64,000 bases of DNA from Sphingomonas cavernae (GTDB lineage: Bacteria > Pseudomonadota > Alphaproteobacteria > Sphingomonadales > Sphingomonadaceae). The notes beneath the pieces were generated by a model, which was given only the letters and a program-made list of their open reading frames with translations, was not told the DNA's origin and ran no database searches. Where the stretch lies: contig NZ_QYUM01000003.1 in assembly GCF_003590775.1 (NCBI RefSeq), positions 188,501-252,500 of the forward strand, written 5' to 3'. The number at the start of each line of letters is the position of its first letter. Within the stretch, counting starts at the first letter, position 1. A program made the translations under genes and the position numbers. Shown piece by piece: positions 14,958 to 22,838 of the stretch.

Positions 14958-17900
14958 ATGCGGTTCTCTCGTCTCTCGCTAGAACGATATGGTCGCTTCG
15001 AGGACTGCGCACTCAATTTTCGTTTGGGCTCTCCCGACCTTCATATAATTTACGGCGCCAACGAGGCTGGAAAGACCACATCGCTCGCGGCCGTGTCGGA
15101 TCTCCTTTTCGGATTTCCGGTCCGATCGCCCTACAACTTCCTGTTCGACTACTCCCTGCTCCGCGTGGGAGCCGTCCTTGAGGACAGCGGCGCCACGCTT
15201 GCTTGCCGCCGGAAGAAGGGCTCGGCCGGCACTCTGCTCGACGCCAACGAGGCGGTGATCGACGATGCGCCCCTGAGGGCAATGCTCAAGGGGCAGACGC
15301 GCGAGACCTTCGGGCTATCGTTCAGCCTGAATCAGGATGCCCTGCGCTCAGGTGGCCGCGCCATGGTCGAAGCCAAGAACGACGTCGGACGAGCGCTCTT
15401 CGCAGCCGGATCCGGTCTGACTGGCGTCGCGGACGAGTTGAAGAAGCTCGAAGCGGAATCCGATGGCATCTGGGGTCCGACCGCGAAGGCAAGCCGGACG
15501 TTCACCCAAGCACTGCGAATCTATTCTGAGTCGAGCAAGACGGTTCGGGATAATGCGTTGAAGCCAAAGGCATGGTCCGACGCCAAGGCGACAAGCGAAT
15601 GCACGCGAGAGGCGCTCGCGGCGGCGCGACGTGAGCGCGACCAAGTTCACGCAGAACTGAGCGGGGCGGAGCGCGTTCGCAGGCTAGCGCCGGTGATGCG
15701 CCAGCGCGACGAGCAATTGGCGTCGCTGGATACCTTCGCGGACGTCGTTGATCTGGGGCGGCAGCGCGAGGACGCCGCCGAGGCCCTGATCAACGAAGCT
15801 GAGGAAGCGGTGCGTCAGGCCACCGCTGCTGAGCTGCTCCAGCGCGACATAGCGGAGCGACGCGCTAAGATTGCTGCCGATACCGCGGTGCTCGACGAGA
15901 GCGAGGAGATCGATCGCCTGGTTGCAGACTCAGGTGCGGAAGCGAAGGCGGCACGGGATCTCGTCGGCCTCGAACAGGAGCGGATCGCCGCCACCGCAAA
16001 CGTCGAACGGCTGCGAGCGGAGGCTGGCGTTAATGCCGACGCAACGCCTCAGCGTTCCGTGGCTGCGAAGCTGCGCGACCTTGCCCGCCGCCACGGCGAA
16101 CATCAGGTCGCGAGCCAACAGCTAACCGAAAGCCGGCAAGCAATCGAAGCGCGTCGGGAGCGCGCCCAGAGCTCATTGGATGCCAGCCCGGCGGAGGCTA
16201 CACCGGATGCTCTCGTGGATGCGGTCGATGCCGCGCGATCCCTCGGTGCCGACGCTGACGAGAGGGTCGAGGCCGCCCTTCGCCAAGCGGAGGTCGCCGG
16301 CATCGCGGTCGCTGCAGCTCTCGGCAGATTGGTCCCATGGAACGGCGACTTCGAGAGCCTCATCAAGCTCCCAACCGTTGGTGACCGGGAAATCGAGGTC
16401 GCGCGCGACGAGTTGGCCGCGCTTGCTGCAACGATCCGCCGCGAGGAGGACGACGCGCGTCGTTCGAACGAACTCGCTGCCGGCTTGGCCTTGGAGATCG
16501 CCCAGACCGCGACTGGAACGGCTGTCTCACCGGAGGAAATTCTCGAGGCGCTGCAGCTTCGCGAGAGCCGCTGGAGGCCGATCCGCGACCATGTTCTGAA
16601 TGGCGCACCACTGGCCGGGCCCGCCGCCGCGGTCGAGGGCTTCGAGGCATGTGTTGCGTCCGTCGACGAGAAAATGGAGCGGCGGTTCAACCTAGCGGAG
16701 GCTTCGAGCCGGCTCACCGTCCGCGAACAAACGAAGGCTGGTCACGAACTGGAGGCATCACAGGCAGGGAAGCGAGCCGAGGACGCCAAGGAACGGCATG
16801 AGCAGTCGCTCAAAGTCTGGCTGACGCGGTTGGTCGATGCAGGCCTGCCCGAGTTGGATCCGTCCCGGTTCCAGACGTGGCAGGCCGACCGCATGCGAGC
16901 GGAGGCGGCACACTCAGAGCATCAGGATCTTCTGGCCGATGCCAAGCGGTCAGGGGCGCGACGCGACGCAGTCCGCCAAGCGCTCTCCGCCGCTCTGGCA
17001 CTTGAGGATTCTGGCGGCCTCCTAGCTCCCGTGCTGCTCGCAGCCGAGCGTCGGCGTTCCTTGATCGAGGAGGTCGAGCAGAAGCGACGCGTTGCTCAGT
17101 CCGAACTGGACCAGGTCGCGATTGACGCTGAGGCACTGGAACAGCGGCAGGGGAAGCTCGATCCGGACATCGCGAAGAACGCGTTCGATTGGACGGCAGC
17201 CTTGGCTGAGGCTCGTCTGAACCTGGACGTCGTGACCTGCGGAGCAGTGCTGGACGTCCTCGACGAGCTTCGAGAGGCGACCGCCGGAGAGGCGCTACTC
17301 CGTCGACGGATAGATGGCATCAACCGCGATGCTCGTGACCATGCTTCGAGTGTCGATGCCATTGCCGACAGGATCGGCGTGCCCCCGGGCGATGCCGCAA
17401 GCCGCCTCCGCATGCTTCGGGAGCGACTGGCAGCAGCACGTTCATCGGCAACGCTCCTCGGCTCTCTGGACGAGGAGGGTCGACGGCGCGGCGGTGAGGT
17501 CGATGAGGCGCAGGCGAAGCTGAAGGCAGCCGAGGAGGCTCTCGGACCGCTGCTTGCCGAAACGAAGTCAGCGGATCGCCCCGCTCTTGGCGCGGCGATT
17601 GAGCGGTCGCGTGTTCTTCGCGCCTTGCGCGATGAGATTGCCGCGACCGAACGAAGGATCGTTGCTGATGGGGATGGCTTGGCCTTGGCAGAGCTGATCG
17701 CCGCTGTGTCGGACTCCAATCCAGACCAAATCGCCGAGCGTGTCGCATCGCTCAACGCGAAGCTCGAGGAACTAAACGAAAGCACCGACGAAGCCGCGAC
17801 TGCACACGGGGATGCGCGCAGCACGTTCGCGGCGCTCGCGACAGAAGGCACCTCGGCGGTCGATGCGGCGACGGACGCCGAGCAAGCGAAGTCCGAACTG

Positions 17901-18398
17901 GAGGTCCTCGCCGAGCACTACATCCTGAAGCGATCGCAGGCGGTCATGCTGAAATGGGCGATCGAGAAGTATCGCGAGCGACACCAGGACCCGTTGCTTC
18001 TGCGAGCTGGCGAACTGTTCTCCATCCTGACGACCGGCAGATACGCGACGCTGAAGATCGATGCCGACGGCGCGACGCCGCGCCTCTTGGGCATGCGGGA
18101 CGATCAGCGCACGATGGTGGAGGTGGATGCCATGAGCGAGGGCACTACGGACCAGCTCTTCCTTGCCCTGAGGCTCGCGGCTTTGGAGCAGTCCGTCGCC
18201 GCTGGTATCAGTTTGCCCTTCCTCGCCGATGATCTCTTCGTGAACTTCGACGATGAGCGGGCAGAAGCGGGCTTTAAGGTGCTCGCCGAGGTGTCGAAAT
18301 CGACTCAGGTCCTCTTCTTCACCCATCACCCACACCTCGTCCAGATCGCGAAATCGGTGGTTGGCGCCGAGCTACACTCGGAGTGCTCGCTATCGTGA
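14958..18398 (+). CDS. SbcC/YhaN-like coiled-coil ATPase
   Basis: A 1146-residue ABC-type ATPase of the Rad50/SbcC/YhaN class. The N-terminus has IIYGANEAGKTTSLAAV (Walker A) and the YhaN-like phrase ETFGLSFSLNQDALRSGG. The centre is a very long Ala/Glu/Arg-rich coiled coil. The C-terminus has the signature MSEGTTDQLFLALRLA, Walker B LPFLADDLFVNFDDER and the switch FFTHHPHL. The start at 14958 is 2 bp after the nuclease stop, so the two are cotranslated. Together they would tether and process DNA ends. Not a housekeeping SbcC: it lies in ICE cargo. Confidence 0.88.
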   Translation: MRFSRLSLERYGRFEDCALNFRLGSPDLHIIYGANEAGKTTSLAAVSDLLFGFPVRSPYNFLFDYSLLRVGAVLEDSGATLACRRKKGSAGTLLDANEAVIDDAPLRAMLKGQTRETFGLSFSLNQDALRSGGRAMVEAKNDVGRALFAAGSGLTGVADELKKLEAESDGIWGPTAKASRTFTQALRIYSESSKTVRDNALKPKAWSDAKATSECTREALAAARRERDQVHAELSGAERVRRLAPVMRQRDEQLASLDTFADVVDLGRQREDAAEALINEAEEAVRQATAAELLQRDIAERRAKIAADTAVLDESEEIDRLVADSGAEAKAARDLVGLEQERIAATANVERLRAEAGVNADATPQRSVAAKLRDLARRHGEHQVASQQLTESRQAIEARRERAQSSLDASPAEATPDALVDAVDAARSLGADADERVEAALRQAEVAGIAVAAALGRLVPWNGDFESLIKLPTVGDREIEVARDELAALAATIRREEDDARRSNELAAGLALEIAQTATGTAVSPEEILEALQLRESRWRPIRDHVLNGAPLAGPAAAVEGFEACVASVDEKMERRFNLAEASSRLTVREQTKAGHELEASQAGKRAEDAKERHEQSLKVWLTRLVDAGLPELDPSRFQTWQADRMRAEAAHSEHQDLLADAKRSGARRDAVRQALSAALALEDSGGLLAPVLLAAERRRSLIEEVEQKRRVAQSELDQVAIDAEALEQRQGKLDPDIAKNAFDWTAALAEARLNLDVVTCGAVLDVLDELREATAGEALLRRRIDGINRDARDHASSVDAIADRIGVPPGDAASRLRMLRERLAAARSSATLLGSLDEEGRRRGGEVDEAQAKLKAAEEALGPLLAETKSADRPALGAAIERSRVLRALRDEIAATERRIVADGDGLALAELIAAVSDSNPDQIAERVASLNAKLEELNESTDEAATAHGDARSTFAALATEGTSAVDAATDAEQAKSELEVLAEHYILKRSQAVMLKWAIEKYRERHQDPLLLRAGELFSILTTGRYATLKIDADGATPRLLGMRDDQRTMVEVDAMSEGTTDQLFLALRLAALEQSVAAGISLPFLADDLFVNFDDERAEAGFKVLAEVSKSTQVLFFTHHPHLVQIAKSVVGAELHSECSLS

Positions 18399-18760
18399 CC
18401 AGACTGCCGGTTCGGACCGCATGACTCTCGAAGATGACCCCGCCCTTCATAACTGGGCACGAAGCCGAGACGAACTGTGGGCTTAGCACAACGGCAGATC
18501 TTCAAGGATTTCGACTTGTAAACCGACTTTCCGGATTGTCCGCCATCCAAGATGTTCAGTCCGGGGCCTGCGCGGGCCGCGGGAATGTCTGCTTGCAGGC
18601 GCCCGAAAAAGGGCAATCTAACGACCGCGATTGGGCGCTAATCTGCTGCTGCCGCATGGTGCGTTGTGGCGCGTCAAGACCGCCATATGAGGTTTGGGGC
18701 GCTGGCCTGATGATCGCGGCTTGAACCTGGACGCATCCGGCGTCTGGCGGGAGAGCCGTG
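18399..18760. other. 360-bp junction between cargo and conjugation genes, no gene seen
   Basis: Only short frames without RBS or domain are present. This is the boundary where cargo (5.7-18.4 kb) meets traG, so it may be a variable-region insertion junction. No direct or inverted repeat that would mark an insertion was evident by eye. Confidence 0.4.
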
Positions 18761-20788
18761 ATGACGCCCACCAAGCTGCTGATAGGTCAGATCCTCGTCG
18801 TCTTCGGCATCGTTATCGCCGGCGTGTGGGCGGCGACCCAATGGACGGCCGCGATGCTTGGCTATCAGGCCGAGCTCGGCCTTCCCTGGTTCATGCTCGG
18901 CGAGTTCCCCGTTTATTGGCCGTGGGCGATCTTCTCGTGGTGGTATCATTACGAGGCCTACGCGCCGCACGTTTTCGACAAGGCGGGGACACTCGCCGGT
19001 GCCAGCGGTTTTCTTGGCTGTGCCGCGGCCATCGCGGGCTCGCTCTGGCGTGCGCGCCAAGCCCGGCATGTCACCACATATGGTTCGGCGCGCTGGGCGA
19101 CCAACGGGGAGATCGAGCGCGTCGGACTGTTCGGCGACGCCGGCGTGTTCCTCGGCCGGCTGCATGCCCGCTATCTGCGCCATGATGGCCCCGAGCATGT
19201 CATGGCGTTCGCCCCGACGCGTTCGGGAAAGGGCATCGGCCTTGTCGTGCCCACGCTGCTGAGCTGGACCGGCTCGGCCGTTATTCACGACATCAAGGGT
19301 GAGAACTGGCAGATCACCGCCGGCTGGCGGTCGCTTTTCTCGCACTGCCTGCTGTTCAACCCGACTGACTCGCGTTCAGCCAAATACAATCCCCTGCTGG
19401 AGGTCCGTCGCGGCGAATATGAAGTCCGCGACGTCCAGAATATCGCTGACATCCTCGTCGATCCCGAAGGCGCGCTCGAACGGCGCAATCATTGGGAGAA
19501 GACATCCCACTCGCTGCTCGTCGGCGCGATCCTCCATATCCTCTACGCCGAGGAGGAGAAAACGCTGGCGCGCGTCGCCACCTTCCTCTCCGATCCGCAG
19601 CGGACATTTGTCGACACACTCAAGCGGATGATGGGCACCAACCATCTCGGCACCAAGGAGGCGCCGCAAGTCCACCCCGTGGTCGCCTCAGCCGCTCGCG
19701 AGGTGCTCAACAAGAGCGACAATGAGCGCTCGGGCGTGCTCTCGACTGCGATGTCCTTCCTCGGCCTGTATCGCGATCCGACCGTCGCCGAGGTCACTTC
19801 TCGCTGTGATTGGCGCATCGCTGACCTGGTCGAGGCAGAGCGGCCGATCTCGCTCTATCTGGTCATTCCACCATCAGATATCAGCCGCACCAAGCCGTTG
19901 ATCCGGCTCGTGCTCAACCAGATTGGCCGCCGGCTGACTGAACAGCTCGATGGCGGCGCCAGCGGTCGCAAGCATCAACTGCTGATGATGCTCGACGAGT
20001 TCCCGGCTTTGGGGCGGCTGGATTTCTTCGAGACCGCGCTGGCGTTCATGGCCGGCTACGGCATCCGCGCCTTCCTGATCGCCCAGAGCCTCAACCAGAT
20101 CGAAAAGGCTTATGGCGAACACAACGCGATTCTCGACAATTGTCATGTGCGCGTGGCGTTCGCGACCAATGACGAGCGGACCGCACGCCGCATCTCCGAC
20201 TCGCTCGGCACGGCCACCGAACAGCGCGCGATGCGCAATTATGCGGGGCATCGGCTCGCGCCCTGGCTCGCCCATGTCATGGTCAGCAGACAGGAGACCG
20301 CAAGGCCGCTGCTGACCACCGGCGAGGTGATGCAGCTTCCGCCCGCCGACGAACTGCTCCTAATCTCGGGGCTCGCGCCAATCCGCGCGAAGAAGCTGCG
20401 GCACTATGAGGACGACAATTTCCGCGCGCGGCTGCTGCCGACGCCAGTGCTTGCCGAAGGCGCATACAGCGATCGTCCCAAGGCGCGATCGAACGACTGG
20501 GGCAGTTTCGCCCGTAAACCCGACCCCCGGCTCGCCCGCGCCGAAGATGCGGCAACGCCGGATGAGGATGACGGTGGCCTTCAGCAGCAGCGCCATCCCG
20601 GCCTTGCTCAAGAACGCGTCGTGAAGCCCGAGCCGCCAAAGCAGCTCAAGCTTCTCGGGCTTGATCAGGACGACGCCGATCCCGCGACCGACAAACGCGC
20701 GATGGACCGGGCGCGCTCCCTTGTCCCGATGGTCCGCGGCCACACGCTGAACCAGGGCCGGGACCATGACGTCCTGCCGGGTCTGTGA
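18761..20788 (+). CDS. traG: Type IV coupling protein TraG/VirD4
   Basis: A 675-residue inner-membrane ATPase that links the relaxosome to the mating channel. Two N-terminal hydrophobic segments (ILVVFGIVIAGVWAA and FLGCAAAIAGSLW) anchor it. Walker A is APTRSGKGIGLVVPTLL and Walker B is LLMMLDEFPALGRL. The family phrase VIHDIKGENWQITAGWR is present. A GTG at 18758 directly precedes the ATG; the ATG at 18761 has better spacing to gggag. The C-terminus ends 10 bp before the CopG gene. Confidence 0.95.
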   Translation: MTPTKLLIGQILVVFGIVIAGVWAATQWTAAMLGYQAELGLPWFMLGEFPVYWPWAIFSWWYHYEAYAPHVFDKAGTLAGASGFLGCAAAIAGSLWRARQARHVTTYGSARWATNGEIERVGLFGDAGVFLGRLHARYLRHDGPEHVMAFAPTRSGKGIGLVVPTLLSWTGSAVIHDIKGENWQITAGWRSLFSHCLLFNPTDSRSAKYNPLLEVRRGEYEVRDVQNIADILVDPEGALERRNHWEKTSHSLLVGAILHILYAEEEKTLARVATFLSDPQRTFVDTLKRMMGTNHLGTKEAPQVHPVVASAAREVLNKSDNERSGVLSTAMSFLGLYRDPTVAEVTSRCDWRIADLVEAERPISLYLVIPPSDISRTKPLIRLVLNQIGRRLTEQLDGGASGRKHQLLMMLDEFPALGRLDFFETALAFMAGYGIRAFLIAQSLNQIEKAYGEHNAILDNCHVRVAFATNDERTARRISDSLGTATEQRAMRNYAGHRLAPWLAHVMVSRQETARPLLTTGEVMQLPPADELLLISGLAPIRAKKLRHYEDDNFRARLLPTPVLAEGAYSDRPKARSNDWGSFARKPDPRLARAEDAATPDEDDGGLQQQRHPGLAQERVVKPEPPKQLKLLGLDQDDADPATDKRAMDRARSLVPMVRGHTLNQGRDHDVLPGL

Positions 20789-20798
20789 GGGGCTGCCC

Positions 20799-21203
20799 AT
20801 GAAAATGCGCCAGAATCTCTACATCGACCGACAGCTTGGCGAGGCACTGGAAGCGCTTGCGGCAAAGCCCGGCGCGACCAAAAGCGGGATCGTCAACGAC
20901 GCGCTCGCCGCATGGATCGCGCGGCGTGGGGCAAAAGAGATCGACGATCTCCTCAAAGGGAGGCTCGACCGCATATCGCGCGAGATCGGTCATGCTCGTC
21001 GGGACATCGAAGTTCTGCTCGAAAGCCTGTCGCTGTTCGTGCGCTATCAGTTGATGGTGACGGCGCCGTTGCCCGAAGCCGACACCGCCGCGCGCGCGGT
21101 CGGTCGCGAACGGTTCGAAGCGTTCGTTGCCCAAGTTGGCCGGCAGATGTGTTCGGGCAAGCGCACGATTGGCGCGCTGGACGAAGCGGAGGCGGAGCGA
21201 TGA
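20799..21203 (+). CDS. CopG-type ribbon-helix-helix regulator in the tra/trb operon
   Basis: A 134-residue protein with an N-terminal ribbon-helix-helix (RQNLYIDRQLGEALEALAAK, then KSGIVNDALAAWIARRG). The rest is helical. ATG at 20799 follows gagggg with 7-base spacing; the longer frame from 20766 overlaps traG. The same gene occurs between traG and trbB in Tn4371-like elements, where it is expected to autoregulate the transfer genes. Its end overlaps trbB by 4 bp. Confidence 0.85.
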   Translation: MKMRQNLYIDRQLGEALEALAAKPGATKSGIVNDALAAWIARRGAKEIDDLLKGRLDRISREIGHARRDIEVLLESLSLFVRYQLMVTAPLPEADTAARAVGRERFEAFVAQVGRQMCSGKRTIGALDEAEAER

Positions 21204-22192
21204 GCGAAACGCCGTCCGACGCCAATAGGTTCGAGGGGCGCCGCCGTGCCATGCTGCGCACCGCAATGGGGCCGACCATTGGAGCGGCGCTCTCCGATCC
21301 CGCCGTCATTGAAATCATGGTCAATCCCGACGGCGTGCTTCGGCTCGATCGGTTGGGAGAGGGCCGGATCGACACCGGCACGCGATACGACCCGGCGCAG
21401 GTCGAGCGGATCATTCGCCTGGTTGCCAGTCATGCGCGGACCGAGATTCATGCTGCGTCGCCGATCGTATCGGCCGAGCTGCCCCCGCATGGGGAAGGCG
21501 CCGGCGAACGGTTCGAGGGTGTGCTGCCGCCGGTCAGCCTTGCGCCCTGCTTCTCGATCCGCAAGCCCGCCACGAAGATTTATACCCTGCTGGACTATGT
21601 GAGCGACGGCATCATGTCGGCCGACATCGCCCGACTGCTCAGCCTCGCCGTTGTCGATCGCAAGAACATCCTCGTTGCGGGCGGTACCAGCTCGGGCAAG
21701 ACCACGCTCGCCAACGCGCTGCTCGCCGAGATGGCGCACCTCGACGAGCGCGTCCTCATCATTGAGGACACACGCGAATTGCAGTGTGCTGCGAACGACG
21801 TGGTGGCGCTTCGCACACGGCCCGGCATCGTCAGCATGGCCGATCTTGTCCGCTCGACGCTCAGACTTCGGCCCGACCGCATCGTCGTCGGCGAGGTTCG
21901 GGGCCGCGAGGCACTCGACATGCTCAAGGCGTGGAACACCGGGCACCCCGGGGGAATCGCAACCGTTCATGCCAATGGCGCCGTGGCGGCGCTCTACCGG
22001 CTCGAGCAGCTTGTGCAGGAAACGGTCGTCACCGTGCCGCGCCGGCTGATCGCAGCGGCCATCGACATGATCGTCTTCATCGCCGGCCGGGGTCTTGCCC
22101 GCCGCGTCGAGACGGTCGCCCGCGTCGCCGGCCTCGACGCGCAAGGTGGCTACGCCGTCCTCGACGTCACCCCCCAGCAAAATGGAGACTGA
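21200..22192 (+). CDS. trbB: TrbB, VirB11-type secretion ATPase
   Basis: A 330-residue hexameric ATPase of the type IV secretion system. It shows Walker A GGTSSGKTTLANALL, the Asp box IIEDTRELQC, Walker B LRPDRIVVGEVRG and the His box GHPGGIATVHANG. It powers pilus assembly and transfer at the cytoplasmic face. ATG at 21200 overlaps the regulator's stop. The stop is 2 bp before trbC. Confidence 0.95.
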   Translation: MSETPSDANRFEGRRRAMLRTAMGPTIGAALSDPAVIEIMVNPDGVLRLDRLGEGRIDTGTRYDPAQVERIIRLVASHARTEIHAASPIVSAELPPHGEGAGERFEGVLPPVSLAPCFSIRKPATKIYTLLDYVSDGIMSADIARLLSLAVVDRKNILVAGGTSSGKTTLANALLAEMAHLDERVLIIEDTRELQCAANDVVALRTRPGIVSMADLVRSTLRLRPDRIVVGEVRGREALDMLKAWNTGHPGGIATVHANGAVAALYRLEQLVQETVVTVPRRLIAAAIDMIVFIAGRGLARRVETVARVAGLDAQGGYAVLDVTPQQNGD

Positions 22193-22194
22193 AC

Positions 22195-22557
22195 ATGCGC
22201 GCACTGTCACCTTTGACGCACAAAGCCAGGGTCCGCGGTCCCGAGCTTTGGAAACTCGCCGCCGTCGGCATCAATCTCGGCCTGGTCCTGGCGCTCGCGG
22301 GAAAGGCCCAGGCTGCGGGCTCCGGCATGCCGTGGGAACAGCCGCTCCAGCAGGTGCTGGAATCGGTTCAGGGTCCGGTCGCCAAGATCGTCGCGGTGAT
22401 CATCATCATCGTCACCGGCCTGACCTTGGCATTCGGCGAGACTGCGGGCGGGTTTCGCAGGCTGATCCAGATTGTCTTCGGCCTGTCGATCGCGTTTGCG
22501 GCGTCTAGCTTCTTCCTTTCCTTCTTCAGCTTTGGCGGCGGAGCGCTGATCGCGTGA
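22195..22557 (+). CDS. trbC: TrbC, pilin (VirB2-like)
   Basis: A 120-residue small membrane protein with a long signal sequence ending near GKAQAAG and two hydrophobic helices (VAKIVAVIIIIVTGLTLAFG and IVFGLSIAFAASSFFLSFF). This is the layout of cyclised TrbC/VirB2 pilins. It follows trbB by 2 bp and its stop overlaps the GTG start of trbD. Confidence 0.92.
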   Translation: MRALSPLTHKARVRGPELWKLAAVGINLGLVLALAGKAQAAGSGMPWEQPLQQVLESVQGPVAKIVAVIIIIVTGLTLAFGETAGGFRRLIQIVFGLSIAFAASSFFLSFFSFGGGALIA

Positions 22558-22838
22558 CTGGCCCAAACACCTACAGCGCCGGCCAGATAGAGGGCTTCGA
22601 AGCGCCGCTGCACCGGTCGCTCGCCGAGCCGATCCTGCTCGGAGGCGTGCCGCGCGCCATCGCGATCGTCAACGGAACGGTTGCGGCCGCTCTCGGCCTC
22701 GGTCTGCAGCAATGGATAGCAGGACTGGTCGTCTGGGCAATCGGCCACACGCTGTTGGGTGTAGCCGCCAAGCGCGATCCCGACTTCGCGCCCGTACTGG
22801 CCCGCCATCTTCGTCAGAAGGGGCACCTCGGATGCTGA
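22554..22838 (+). CDS. trbD: TrbD (VirB3-like membrane protein)
   Basis: A 94-residue protein with a GTG start overlapping trbC (GTGA). The family opening EGFEAPLHRSLAEPILLGGV is visible, followed by one or two hydrophobic helices. VirB3/TrbD proteins sit in the inner membrane with the TrbE ATPase. The stop is 7 bp inside trbE. Confidence 0.92.
   Translation: MTGPNTYSAGQIEGFEAPLHRSLAEPILLGGVPRAIAIVNGTVAAALGLGLQQWIAGLVVWAIGHTLLGVAAKRDPDFAPVLARHLRQKGHLGC

Noticed and set aside
20912-21199. Long N-terminal extension of trbB back to 20912
   Set aside because: It overlaps the CopG gene completely and is Arg-rich, as shadow frames are; ATG 21200 gives the family start.
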